64,000 nucleotides of DNA from positions 36,154 through 100,153 of the forward strand of contig JACGCK010000163.1 in the NCBI GenBank assembly GCA_014925825.1. The letters run 5' to 3'. Both the position numbers and the translations under genes were made by a program. The notes beneath the pieces were generated by a model. The model was not told the DNA's origin, did not search any database, and saw nothing but the letters and a program-made list of their open reading frames with translations. The number at the start of each line of letters is the position of its first letter. The first letter of the stretch is position 1. Shown here piece by piece: positions 22,041 through 32,036 of the stretch. Source of the stretch: Pholiota molesta (taxonomy: Eukaryota; Basidiomycota; Agaricomycetes; Agaricales; Strophariaceae).

Positions 22041-25000
22041 TTACACCGCATCCCCGGGGGCTGGGCGCATCGCGCGCGCGACCGCCCACAGGCCGTCGTA
22101 CGACAATACCCCGCGCCACGCCATCCCGAGCCCCGCGTACGCCTGCTCCCGCGCCCTAACGCGCTCCGCCCGCCTCGCTGCACGCGCTGCCGCTGCGTCG
22201 GTAGTAGTGGGAAGGAGCTCGGCGGGGGCGCGTGTGCGTGTGGCGGGGTGCAGGGAGCGCGCGCGCCGGCCGCGGGAGGGCGACGTGGGTTTGGACGGGG
22301 CCGGGCGGAGCAGGGACTTGGACTTGGCCTTCGCCTTCGCTTTGCCCTTGCCTTTGTCCGCTCGCGCGTACCCCCGCTCGCTGTTGTTGTTGGTAGTAGT
22401 GGACTCGTCGCCCGTGGCATCGACGAACTTCGCGGGCATCGGCACGCCGCGCCACGTGCTTTTCCGGCCGCGGCGCGCGTCGTCGCCCACATCTTGCACG
22501 GCTTCCTCATTGGCGGAGGCGGCCCCGCGCCCGCTCGCGCTGTCCTTCCGCGCCCCCGCCGAGTCGTCTTCATCCTCCCCTTCCTCCCTGTCCGCCTCCT
22601 CGCCCTCGCCCTCCTCGGACCCATCCTCGCTCGTCTCACTCACACTCCCCCCTACCCTCACGGGCCGAGGAGGCCGCACCACCCCCACCACGCCGCGCCG
22701 CCCGCTCGTGAGGTCCAGCACGCCCCCGCCGAGGAGCGCGCTCGCGCCGGCGTTCGCCGCGCTGCTCGCGCTCGCGAGGCCCACTCCGCCAGCGCCCGCT
22801 ATACCGCCCCCCACACCCCCCACACCACCCACACCGCCGGCGGGGCGCGGATGGGGCGCGCCGAGCCAGTCGCCCGCGTCGAGGAGCGCCATGGCGAGCC
22901 GGTGCGCGGGGGTGTACGCCGTGTGGTGCGTGGGGTCGTCCGCGTCCTCCTCGGGGAAGGCGGGGGTGGTGGGCAAGGGAGAGGGAGAGGGGGTGGGGGT
23001 AAGGCACCAGGGCTCGTCCGCGTCGTCCGGCTCGGCGAGGAAGGCCGCGTACGCGCGGTACCTGTGCGCTGAGCGTGGTGGTAGTGGTGGTGCTTCATCG
23101 CCGGCGGCGGTGGAGAAGGCGCTGAGCGTGGAAGCGCTGGGCGTGGTGGGATCGGGATCGGTATCGGTATCTCGGAGAGAGGCGGCGGACGGCGGAGTGT
23201 CGATAAAGCGCGCGTCGACCCCGATGGAGCGCGGCGCGGGCGGCACCCCGAGCGCAGCGGACTGCGCGAGCAGGCGCGCGGCGCCGGCTCTGACAGGTGG
23301 CAGTGGTGGTGGCGGCGACGGTGTAGCGATGTCTCCATCTCCAACTCCAAGTGCGTCTGCGCTGGGGCCGGCGGTGGGATCGACCTCTGCGGGCGCGGCG
23401 TCGTCCGTTTGGGACGTGGCAGACGAAGACGCAGACGACGAAGACGCCACGCCGCCGAGCTCCTCCTCGCCCGCGGGATACGCAAGGTACGCCAGCGCGA
23501 CGCCCAGCGCGTCCTCCGCGCGCCCGCGCGGCGCCAGCACGCGCACCCTCCTCCCCGCCATCGTCACCATCACATCCTTATCCCCCTCCTTGGCCTTCTC
23601 CTTCTTGTCATCCATCCGTTCCTTCTCTTCACTACCCCCATGCAATACACGCCGCATGAACCGCACCCCCGCGCGGACCTGCTCCGGGCGCAGCGCGCAC
23701 GCGCCGTCGGGGAACGCCGCGGGGCTGGCGGGCAGCGGGAGGCGCAGTTCCCATCTCTCGCGTTCTGGGGTGGCGGCCAGGGGCCCGCGCCGGGGCAGGG
23801 TGGGCCGGCGCGCGGGTTGGAATTCGGCGTCAGAGGCAGAGTCAGAGTCGAAGTCGGAGTCGAAGTCGTCCTCAGAGTCGGATAAGATGGCGCGGATGAG
23901 GACGTACAACCCACCGTCCCGCTCCTCCTCATCCCCCTTCCGTTCCTGCTGCGCCTCTCTACCCTCCCGCTCCGCCCCATCTCCCTCATCCTCCTTCACG
24001 CTTAGATCCACGCCCTCGAACCCACGGAGGTCGTCCACGCCCACATCCAAGAAGCCCACCTCCACGCCGCCCGTCGCGCCCACCATCTGCACCTCCCGCC
24101 TCTCCCGCGCGCGCTTCTTCTCCGCGCGCCGCGGGTCGCTGGCGGTGGGATGTCGATGATGCCGAGACGAACCGGGCGGCGAGGACGCCGTCGACGGCGT
24201 GTTTACCGGACGCACAGGCGGCGGTGGTACGTCTCCATTTCCGTTTCCTGCCTGCGGCTGCACGCGCCCGAACACATCCGCCCCCACCGCCCCCGTCCCC
24301 GTCCCCGTCGACGTTAAGGGCACCGCGGCGGACACGGACACGCGCGCGGGCGGCTTCCGCGTCCGTCTGGGCAGCTGCTGCGCGCTCGCCGCCGCGCTCC
24401 GCGGCGTGCCCGCGCCGGCCCAGCCGAGCCCGACGCCGGCGGGGGTGTGCGGTCCTGCGTGTTGGTGGTGGAGACCGTGTTGGGGGAGATTGTGTTGTTG
24501 TTGCGGGAGACCGTGTTGTTGTTGGGGGAGCGGCAGGGCGGGGGGCCTGGCGCGGGCGGGGGTGGATGAGGGGGCGGGGGAAGGAGGGAGGCGGAGGGAG
24601 AGGAGGTGCACGGGCATGCGGTGCGCGTTCGGGTTCGGAGTGTCGAGGGGTGTCGTGGGCTGTGTCGGGGGCTCCTCGGAGTGCGCTGGTGGTGGAGGAG
24701 GTGCTGGTGCCGGCGCGAGTGGTGCGGTGGGGAGCATCGACGCAGGCGGTACAGACGGCGCGGGCGTCGGCGTCGCAGGCGTACCCGCCCCCTTCTCGAC
24801 GCCCCCAAGCCCCGTCCCCCGGCGCGCACGCGTCTGCGTCAGCGTGCGCCGCGGCACGTTGCTGTGGTGCGGCTCGACGAAGCCGCGCTCGCTCAGGCGC
24901 GTGGCGGACGCGGACGCGGCGATGGGCGTGGAGATGGAGCGCGCGGGGAGCGCGGCGGCGTGCAGGATCCCGAGGCCGAGGCCCGTCGTCGCGTGCGAGT

Positions 25001-25322
25001 GCGAGTGGGAGGGCGTCTGCAGGGGCGGGCGCGGGCGCGGGGCGGGCGGCGGGGTGCGGGGCGCCGCTACTGCTGGTGCGGAGGAGGAGGAGGAGGGGGA
25101 GGGGGGTGCTGGCGGTGGGGAGGGGGGCACGGGCGGGGATTCCGATAGGGGATCTGCGCTGGCGTCGGATGGGATGTCGACGGCTGCACGTGGCGGGGTC
25201 GTGTGCGGGGCGGGGCGAGACATGGGGCCGTCGAGGAGGATGGCGAGTTTGGAGGCGGAGGCGGAGGGGGTAGCGATGAGGGTGGAGGTGGAGGCTGAGG
25301 CTGGCGAGGGCTCGGGTGCCAT
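22041..25322 (-). CDS. large low-complexity protein, possible inactive phosphatase-like domain
   Basis: A single 1,093-codon frame with very high GC. The N-terminal half is dominated by Pro, Ala, Ser and Thr. Gln/His and Gly tracts, an acidic DSEDDFDSDFDSDS stretch and basic Lys/Arg runs (KGKGKAKAKAKSKS) follow, all marks of an intrinsically disordered protein. The ordered part lies around residues 560-650: LRPEQVRAGVRFMRRVL and, after a short acidic linker, VRVLAPRGRAEDALGVALAYLAY. That second piece has the outline of a dual-specificity phosphatase loop and its following helix, but lacks the catalytic Cys, so an inactive phosphatase-like domain is possible. A final ordered piece (LGMAWRGVLSYDGLWAVARAM) closes the protein. 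The absence of stops over 3.3 kb is partly due to GC content, since the opposite strand also has long frames; I chose this strand for the charged and helical segments. Confidence 0.6.
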   Translation of the reverse strand: MAPEPSPASASTSTLIATPSASASKLAILLDGPMSRPAPHTTPPRAAVDIPSDASADPLSESPPVPPSPPPAPPSPSSSSSAPAVAAPRTPPPAPRPRPPLQTPSHSHSHATTGLGLGILHAAALPARSISTPIAASASATRLSERGFVEPHHSNVPRRTLTQTRARRGTGLGGVEKGAGTPATPTPAPSVPPASMLPTAPLAPAPAPPPPPAHSEEPPTQPTTPLDTPNPNAHRMPVHLLSLRLPPSPAPSSTPARARPPALPLPQQQHGLPQQQHNLPQHGLHHQHAGPHTPAGVGLGWAGAGTPRSAAASAQQLPRRTRKPPARVSVSAAVPLTSTGTGTGAVGADVFGRVQPQAGNGNGDVPPPPVRPVNTPSTASSPPGSSRHHRHPTASDPRRAEKKRARERREVQMVGATGGVEVGFLDVGVDDLRGFEGVDLSVKEDEGDGAEREGREAQQERKGDEEERDGGLYVLIRAILSDSEDDFDSDFDSDSASDAEFQPARRPTLPRRGPLAATPERERWELRLPLPASPAAFPDGACALRPEQVRAGVRFMRRVLHGGSEEKERMDDKKEKAKEGDKDVMVTMAGRRVRVLAPRGRAEDALGVALAYLAYPAGEEELGGVASSSSASSSATSQTDDAAPAEVDPTAGPSADALGVGDGDIATPSPPPPLPPVRAGAARLLAQSAALGVPPAPRSIGVDARFIDTPPSAASLRDTDTDPDPTTPSASTLSAFSTAAGDEAPPLPPRSAHRYRAYAAFLAEPDDADEPWCLTPTPSPSPLPTTPAFPEEDADDPTHHTAYTPAHRLAMALLDAGDWLGAPHPRPAGGVGGVGGVGGGIAGAGGVGLASASSAANAGASALLGGGVLDLTSGRRGVVGVVRPPRPVRVGGSVSETSEDGSEEGEGEEADREEGEDEDDSAGARKDSASGRGAASANEEAVQDVGDDARRGRKSTWRGVPMPAKFVDATGDESTTTNNNSERGYARADKGKGKAKAKAKSKSLLRPAPSKPTSPSRGRRARSLHPATRTRAPAELLPTTTDAAAARAARRAERVRAREQAYAGLGMAWRGVLSYDGLWAVARAMRPAPGDAV

Positions 25323-25549
25323 CGTCGTGTTGCGAACCCGGCGGTTGGGCTGGGATCTAATAGGCTGTGGGTTGGAATCGAGACTAGGGCAAGATAGTCA
25401 GTGATAGGGTGAGACGAACGGCGGTATGGGGCGCGTACTCGTGTATCTAATCGTCTATCGTGGTCGTGCAGGAGAAAGGGCTGAGGAATGCGTCATAGCT
25501 GCACCACACCCAAGCCGCGCTTCCATCGCGAGGTGCTTGGCCCGAGCAA

Positions 25550-25640
25550 CCAGCCTTGCTTTGCACGTGTTTGCATTCGACCACCCACCGCGCCGCGATA
25601 GCCGAGTCCGCGCTCGTTAGCGCCCAACGCTTTGGGCCTC
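25550..25640 (-). repeat. short copy of the dispersed repeat
   Basis: TTTGCACGTGTTTGCATTCG and GCGCCGCGATAGCCGAG, then AGCGCCCAACGCTTTGGG, match 17880-17990 in inverted orientation. Only about 90 bases remain. Confidence 0.6.
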
Positions 25641-25875
25641 GATTTTCAATCCTTACCACTTCCCGCTGAATTTGTAATCTTGTGTTCACCTCTAATCCAT
25701 CATTACCATGCATAGCCACACAATGCTGGTACCATATCCGAGTATAATCTTCGGTACGCACCAGACAAAATCCAAGTAAGTAAGAGTTCCCACTGCTTTC
25801 CACAAGCTTTCCAGCCGATTCAAAATGTTACTCACTCGATTGACATGTCGTTCCAACCTTCGCGTGACATGTACC

Positions 25876-26381
25876 AAGGGCCTTGGGCCACACACGGTCA
25901 ATGAGGCCGGTACATCTCAGTGGCAACCGCGTCTGCCTATAAGTACGCACCTCCGGCGTCCAAAACCGCCACCTCTCTTCGTTTCGCCCCCGCCATGACT
26001 CGGAGTACCACCAACTCCTCCGCTGAAGTGCACCGTCTCCTATACCTCCGCCATCTCATCCCTAATAAAGTGGACAGCGCTCCTCCATACGAATCCACCG
26101 AGAAGACCGCAACAACAACTTCTGAAAGGTAACGCCATCGTTTTATTCACTCAAGCCGGGCCCGAATCTCCAGAAATGAACCCAAGGGCCTTGGGACACA
26201 CACGGACAATAAAGCCGGTACATTGCAGTGGCATGACAAGGCGACCGCGTCTGCCTATAAGTACGCGTCGCCTCTCTTCACCTCCCTTCGTTTTCCCCCG
26301 AGCGACACCAACTTCTCTGCTGAAGTGAACCGTCTCATTCCTAGTAAAGCGGACAGCGCTCTTCCATACGAATCTACCGGA
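25876..26381 (+). repeat. tandem duplication of a promoter and 5' exon
   Basis: Two similar units, about 25876-26103 and 26183-26381. Each starts AAGGGCCTTGGG, contains a TATA-like CTGCCTATAAGTACGC about 60 bases in, and ends TCCATACGAATC. The first unit contains a short frame from an ATG at 25996 (MTRSTTNSSAEVHRLLYLRH) that ends at a possible donor; the second has lost the ATG. It looks like a duplicated gene start without a recognisable body. Confidence 0.65.
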
Positions 26382-26982
26382 AGCCGCTAGCCAGCAGCAA
26401 GCAGCGAGCCACTAGCAACAGGGAGACAGAACGTGCCACAGTTACTTACTTACGTGCCACAGTTGGGCCCTAGACAATACGACTCCGATTCAGCGCCAAG
26501 AAAATGTCACGGCGAAATTTTCTTCACTCCATAACACTCCACACTCTTCTGCTGTTTTTGGCTAACAATGAGTGGCGTCGCAGTCCTCCAGATTTCAAAA
26601 CGTCCGCGTCCAATCCATGTCGACGCCTTGTCAAAGGGATCAGATATTAATAGCCCCCACGTGATCAGGAGCGTGACACTTTCATCAAATCTTTTCGGTG
26701 GCATCCCTCTCGTCAACGTTCCTTTGTCGACAATCTCCAGGTCTCCGTCCAGATGTAGTATTCATCCACCTCGAGTTCCTCAATCTCGACAATGGCCCTA
26801 CCCCATTTCGTTCTCCGCTTTGTCTGGTTCTGACCAGCATAAAAGGCGGGGAATGGTGGCAAAATGGTGGCAGCTCTCCCCATCTTCAATCCTCGCATCT
26901 TTGGCTTGCTACGAGGTTCGCTCCCTCGTTGACATTGATTGTCAACCTGGACCTTTAGCAACCTGGCTGTTTCGTCGTTTCA

Positions 26983-28302
26983 ATGCAGCAGTCGCGTGGA
27001 AGTAGTGCAAGCCAGGGAAGCGAAGGAAGCATTGCCAGTAGGACTGGATCCGTACGTCTACCATCCACATATCCCTTTTTCGAACCTCACGAACGCTACC
27101 ATTCGTTATCCAGTGCGTCTATCAGGCGGCATTTGTAGGTGCCGAATCTGGATACGGCGCGGTCCCTTCGATGCCCTATCCTTGGCGTCACCACGAGGAA
27201 ACGTAGTACTCTTCCCGCTCCCGTCTTCTTATTGACTGACTATCCATCGTATACTAGTGTGTTCTGCGCCGTCTGCGAGCGCTCCTGTTCGACTAAGTGG
27301 AACCTCGCCCGCCACGTTTTCGGACGGAAGCAGTGAGTTCCCGCATCCTTTCCCAGATGTAGCCGACGACCGAGCCGTTTCTCATCGCATAGCACGGAGT
27401 GGACAGAGGAAGAGTACAACGCAATAGTGGAAGCTAGGAGACGTTTCGAGGAGGAGAAGCAGAAGACCACGGGGATACGATCAACGCGCTGGTATCCATT
27501 TCTGAATGCTGAAAGGCACAAAGTGCAGAAGTTGCAAGATTCCGATCGCACTGTCCCGCAGCGGCCGGGAGCGTTGACGACCAGTACGCGCCAGGAAGCC
27601 GACATCGAAGGAATGGCGCAACAGGGGCCTGTTATCATTCATCAGCCAATCCCGCGGTGGCCGTTCAGTCTTCCGCGCGAGGAAACGAATATGGTTATCC
27701 CGCAGGGGCCGCCAGCGTCGACGATTAGCGTGCACCAGGAAGCCTTTGTCGCATCGATGGCCCAACAGGGGCCTCATGTCATTCATTCGCCAATCCCGCG
27801 GCGGGTGTTCGGTTTTCCAAGCGACGCAATGAGGATGTTGAATGAATTCGTGGACATGATGGAGGCTGGTTCTCTCCCTCCTGTTGGTATTATCCCTTGT
27901 CATGGATGTACTGATGCTCATTTCATGTAATAGGAGCTCTCTTGGAATAATACGCTGACGGGGCGCCCCCTCCAAAATCTCACGATGGACCACCATTCCG
28001 ACGTCGTTCCTTCGACATCTCGGCTGTTCCATGGGTCTGCGCCGGAACCCGCCAACTCGCGCGCCTTTCCTGACTGTCCACCCAGCCCATGTTACGCAGT
28101 CGGCGACGATCTTCAGGGGTTCAACAACCAAGATTTCGACCCCATCATGCATGCATTTGCGTGTGCGGATACGGAGATAGACACCGCATGCGCGGCTAGT
28201 CAGGATGTCGCCGCCGACCCCGAGTGCCCGTACACCATGCTCAGGGCGTTTCTCTCCGAATGTGCGGATGGGAATTCGGGCGTTGTATCGGGATGGTTGT
28301 AA
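26983..28302 (+). CDS. single C2H2 zinc-finger protein
   Basis: Four exons (26983-27134, 27258-27332, 27393-27882, 27934-28302) give 361 residues. One C2H2 finger, CAVC followed by 12 residues, H, 5 residues and H (CAVCERSCSTKWNLARHVFGRKH pattern), is built from exons 2 and 3: the last His is completed only by splicing, which supports the model. A charged helix follows (TEWTEEEYNAIVEARRRFEE). Two similar segments follow it, each with a GP-x-IH-(Q/S)-PIPR core (positions about 27625-27660 and 27771-27805), apparently an internal duplication. The C-terminal exon is acidic and Ser/Asp-rich. Many agaric proteins have one finger of this kind and may be DNA-binding regulators; the target is unknown. 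The last intron has a weak GTTGGT donor. Confidence 0.65.
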
Positions 28303-29057
28303 GGCACCCACCATTGCGCTCTTTTCTGACCTCCAAAAACCTTCACATGCGTCTGGCACCCGTCTGCTCGTCCGTCTTTTCCGCTTTTCTATAAATATTC
28401 CGTTTCATAGACGACCATTTGGTGCATTGTGGGTCTCGTCTCGTACTCCTTTTCTTGCCCTCAATATCTGTATCTCTATCTTATTCCGTATGATACAATG
28501 ATCTTTCTGTATTTCATCGTGTACACACTCATTTTCAATTCCCATTGTATCTTAGTACTTCATAGTGTTTTTACCTTTATTTACATAGCTAATGCTGCAA
28601 GCATTTGACATATTGTAGCCATAATACATATATTGCATCCACCTTTCGCGACCAAAGCATAAGCAAAGTTGTAGAGTGCTTTCATCCTGACGGCAAGCAA
28701 TTGAATTCCAGGAACTGGTCGTCCTTGAGCTTGAGGGCCAGCATGATCACAACATGACACTCCTAGAGGCAATGGCTGTTTCTTTTGGAAACAGCTTATT
28801 GTGAACATGTTTCAAGGCTGTTCCCGAAGTTTTCTTTTGGAACAGCCTATGCAACAGGTTCAAAATGCACTTTTTCTGGGCTGTTTTCGCATGGAACAAT
28901 GGTCACTTCCAGCAGTGTGAGCACTCTACATCCATTGTGTTGGAACGATCTGTTAGAAAGATGAGATTCTGTTTTGAACTATCGACAAAATTCCCCATAC
29001 GGACGGAGGATATCTGGTAAATTACTCCCAAGTCGTGATTCTGAACTTCGGTCACGG
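28303..29057. other. intergenic, nothing firm
   Basis: AT-rich spacer between the zinc-finger gene and the convergent F-box gene. Short inverted pieces (AGGCTGTTCC near 28817 with GGAACAGCCT near 28848; TAGAGTGCT near 28672 with AGCACTCTA near 28921) hint at a decayed small element, but no target duplication is found. Confidence 0.4.
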
Positions 29058-31012
29058 TCAGATCATCCTAACAGACTTATTCCCGACTTCGCTCCAAATC
29101 TCTCCCTCATCCACGTCATCACCCCCGTCCCCCCATCCGAAATCCGACTCCTCGCTATCCTCCGGTTCCTCAACGTCCTCAACCCACACTTTACGCCACA
29201 CATCGCCGTCCCACCGCCGGCGCCACGCGATGCCTAGCATAGCGCCGACGTGCACGCGCCGAAGGGAGGGGCAGTACCGGTGCCAGCCCGCGAGGCAGTC
29301 GGCGAGCGGTATTTCGAAGGGTATGTCGAAGGGTCGTCCGCGAAGCCGAGGCACGTCGGAGTCCTCCACGCATCTGGGGTCGCGCAGGAGGCGTAGACTG
29401 TGGAGGCGCTTGAGTCCAGAAAGGATCGGGCTTCCTAGCGCGATGAGCTGGTTCTGAAGATACAGTGTTAGTAAATGGACAGATGCTAGTGATACAGAGG
29501 AATAGCATGGACGACTGCAAAAGAGAGGCGCATATCGCGCCGGGAAACAGTCCAAGAACGTTTCCACACGGCACCGTCGACAGGATAAATTTTTTTCGAA
29601 AAAATCAACGCACCTCGTCAATCGTCCCATCCCCATATCGCACTACCACCCTAACCACATTAGGACACAGTTCCCTAATCGCATAAAGAACCTCAACGTC
29701 CCAAGCATGGACACACACTTCCAGATGCTCCAGTTTCAGCGGCCACACGAGCCGCTCAAGACGATGGACGAGATCAGAGACTGGTACCCCGGGAGGCCTG
29801 AGGCGCAGCTGCGTCAGCGGAGTCGAGAAATCGACCAACGCATAATTATGTGTTGGCGAAGGTGCGTAGGACGAATGCCGTTTGAACGGCACAAATGTGG
29901 TCAGCGCATGAAACGGACCGGTATAGCTCCATACGTTGGGTGGAACACGCGGTAGTGAAGAGTCCCCGCTGGATTGATGCACCCGCAGGGCAGTAAAATC
30001 CTTCGCGTCGAGTTCAGTATCGACGACGTGGATTTTGACGCGTAATGGGATAAGCACGGCAGATGCAGGGGGGGAGGCAAGACTGACGAGCCCCTCGAAG
30101 AACTTGTCTTCGAGAAGTGGAATGCGCACTTCTATATTTCTCAGGTTGGGGCTAGCTCGCGGGTGCGTGTCCGTTGCAAAGTGCGTCGTGGCCGCAATAT
30201 GCGCCGGCACATGGTGTTGTTGCCGCCACAGATCATTTCGGGATAAGGGATCATGGACAAGCAGCTGGTATCCCAGCCCGGTGCTCGAGTCCCATGTTAT
30301 CGCTAACGAGGTCAAGGAGGGGGAAATAAGGAGGTGCACGGGATTGCAGATGGAAAGGGGATCCGTATCGAATCGCACATTGTGGAGACAGAGATGTGTT
30401 ATATCGAGAGCCGCTAGCTGTACAGGTGGAAGATCCATGCGTTGTCGATGTTCTTCGGGAGAGGACTCCAAGACGTGAAAGTCGCTGTTGAGTATCCTTA
30501 GACTTCGAAGGGTAGGGATGAGTTGGAGGGCACTGCAAGTGTTTTCAGAGAAAGCAATATTCGAGATCGTAAGCGTACAGAGAGACGTGAAGAGTGGCAA
30601 CTGGGCATGGATCGGGTGGTAGAGGGGTTTTAGGGGAGTGAGCTAATAAAAATGAGAGGCAACCGTTGAATGTAAGCAGAAAGGATCAAACTGAAACGAG
30701 AAACAGGTTCACCATTAGAGGAGATATGTCACTATCTGCATCCCAGATGCTCTTCTGCACATCCCTTTCCAGGCGGGGCGTAATACACAGCGATCTTGGG
30801 AACGTCGCTATGTTTGCATTTCGAGTAGTCCATAATGTCAACTCGTTTTGGATTTGGGCTGGCGTAAGCCAAAGAACGTGGCGGAGAAGAGGGTTGGCGG
30901 CAAGTGTGCGGAATCGACGGCAGATTCGTTGGATGTTGGCGGCTAGATGGCGTCGGGGAAGCAATTCGAAAATTTCGATCCAAATATCGTCTGGGATGTG
31001 GGAAGGATCCAT
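29058..31012 (-). CDS. F-box protein, N-terminal F-box type
   Basis: Three exons on the minus strand (31012-30713, 30642-29614, 29453-29058) give 574 residues with all junctions in phase 0. The F-box is at the very N-terminus (SHIPDDIWIEIFELLPRRHLA) and runs into ICRRFRTLAANPLLRHVLW. The rest is LRR-like with repeated L-x2-L-x-I/L patterns (SLCTLTISNI, TLRSLRILNSDF). The C-terminal exon ends in an acidic tail rich in Glu, Asp and Gly. This family differs from the coiled-coil F-box genes at 7 and 19.6 kb. Expected role: substrate recognition by an SCF ubiquitin ligase; target unknown. No lesions are seen. Confidence 0.88.
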
Positions 31013-31365
31013 GTTAAGGTAGGGGTGGAAAAGATTGGAAACTTTTTTGAGTGATAAAAAGCTTGAGCAGTGGGAGATCAATGCAATGACTGCACGTGGT
31101 TGAACAATGGTTGAAAGACAAGGTGGACGTATCTGTTTGACAAATTGACCCAGAACCTTTATTGTCGACAATGCGGAGTGGTCAGCGTCGAGAGTCGAAA
31201 CCTTGTATATTTCGAGATGTGTACTACTAGTCGCGAGCTTGGAAAATCGTTGAGTAGAATGGTCCTATATATTTGTTGGATATTTGAATATCGACTCATT
31301 GTCCGTTACATTCACATTTAAACAAGTACGTATGTTTTTTCTGAGCTTTAGGCTGCAATGACGGT

Positions 31366-32036
31366 CTAGCCTCGGCGACCTCTTCCCGATCCTCTGCCGC
31401 GAGCTCTTCCCGATCCTCTTCCGCGACCACCACCTCTCCCGCCTCGATGATGAAAATGGTTCTGAGTGGGGTCGAAAATGTGCCGAAGAAGATGTTTTAA
31501 CAAATCCCCTGCATCCATATCGTCCCTCGGAAAAAACTTTCCAGTGCTGATCGTGTATTCGCTCAGAGCCTCGACAGACCCAAAATGCGTTGCGGTGCTT
31601 CCGAAATCGTAGACGTCGACCAAGTCGACAAGGTTGACGTGCGTGGCATCCACTGCCTGTATTCCAGAGAATATGACGCTCAGCGCTCCAGGTCTCACAA
31701 ATTTAAAAAGATGTAGCCACATACCTCGCGACATCCCTTCAGCGTACCTGGAATTGGGGTAATGCCCACACGCTGACAGAGTGATTGCCAGGATGCAAGA
31801 TTGTCGTTGTCGGTGCCGTAGTTGGTATTGAACTGCCTCGTCAGGGCGTTCTTGTATGCTGCATGCGCTTCGGCTCTGTCGGGGTCATTCCTCTCCCACT
31901 TAAAGTGGTCGCACAGACGGTAAAACTCGGCAGATGCTGAATTGTCGGGGTCATACAAGAACACCATATGCTGGCAGAGATGTGCACACTCCACCGCTAA
32001 TGAGCGGCACAACAGAGGTGCAGAATCCTCGCTCAT
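31366..32036 (-). CDS. uncharacterised protein with RGG tail
   Basis: Two exons (32036-31725 and 31656-31366) give 200 residues. The body contains VFLYDPDNSASAEFYRLCDHF, a YGTDNDNLASWQSLCQ motif and AVDATHVNLVDLVDVYDF, then VEALSEYTISTGKFFPRDD and a LLKHLLRHIFDPTQ helix. I recall uncharacterised agaric proteins with this series of motifs but no assigned function. The last 25 residues are nearly pure Arg and Gly (RGG/RGR boxes), as in RNA-binding proteins. The first 20 codons, including the ATG, lie inside the left arm of a fold-back element (31981-32040), so the start may be borrowed from that element, or the element may have copied the exon. A 68-base intron separates the exons; reading through it would stop early. 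Confidence 0.65.

Noticed and set aside
21814..24159. A 781-codon frame on the plus strand opposite the large GC-rich gene
   Set aside because: Very high GC makes stops rare on both strands; its translation is low-complexity Ser/Arg/Ala without any ordered segment, while the minus frame has charged helices and plausible domains.
28581..28808. CRISPR-like or tandem array near 28.6-28.9 kb
   Set aside because: Only a few short inverted or repeated words are present, without regular spacing; the host is eukaryotic.
28672..28931. A small transposon with TAGAGTGCT ends
   Set aside because: Only about 10 bases are inverted and the 8-bp flanks (CAAAGTTG and CATCCATT) do not match.
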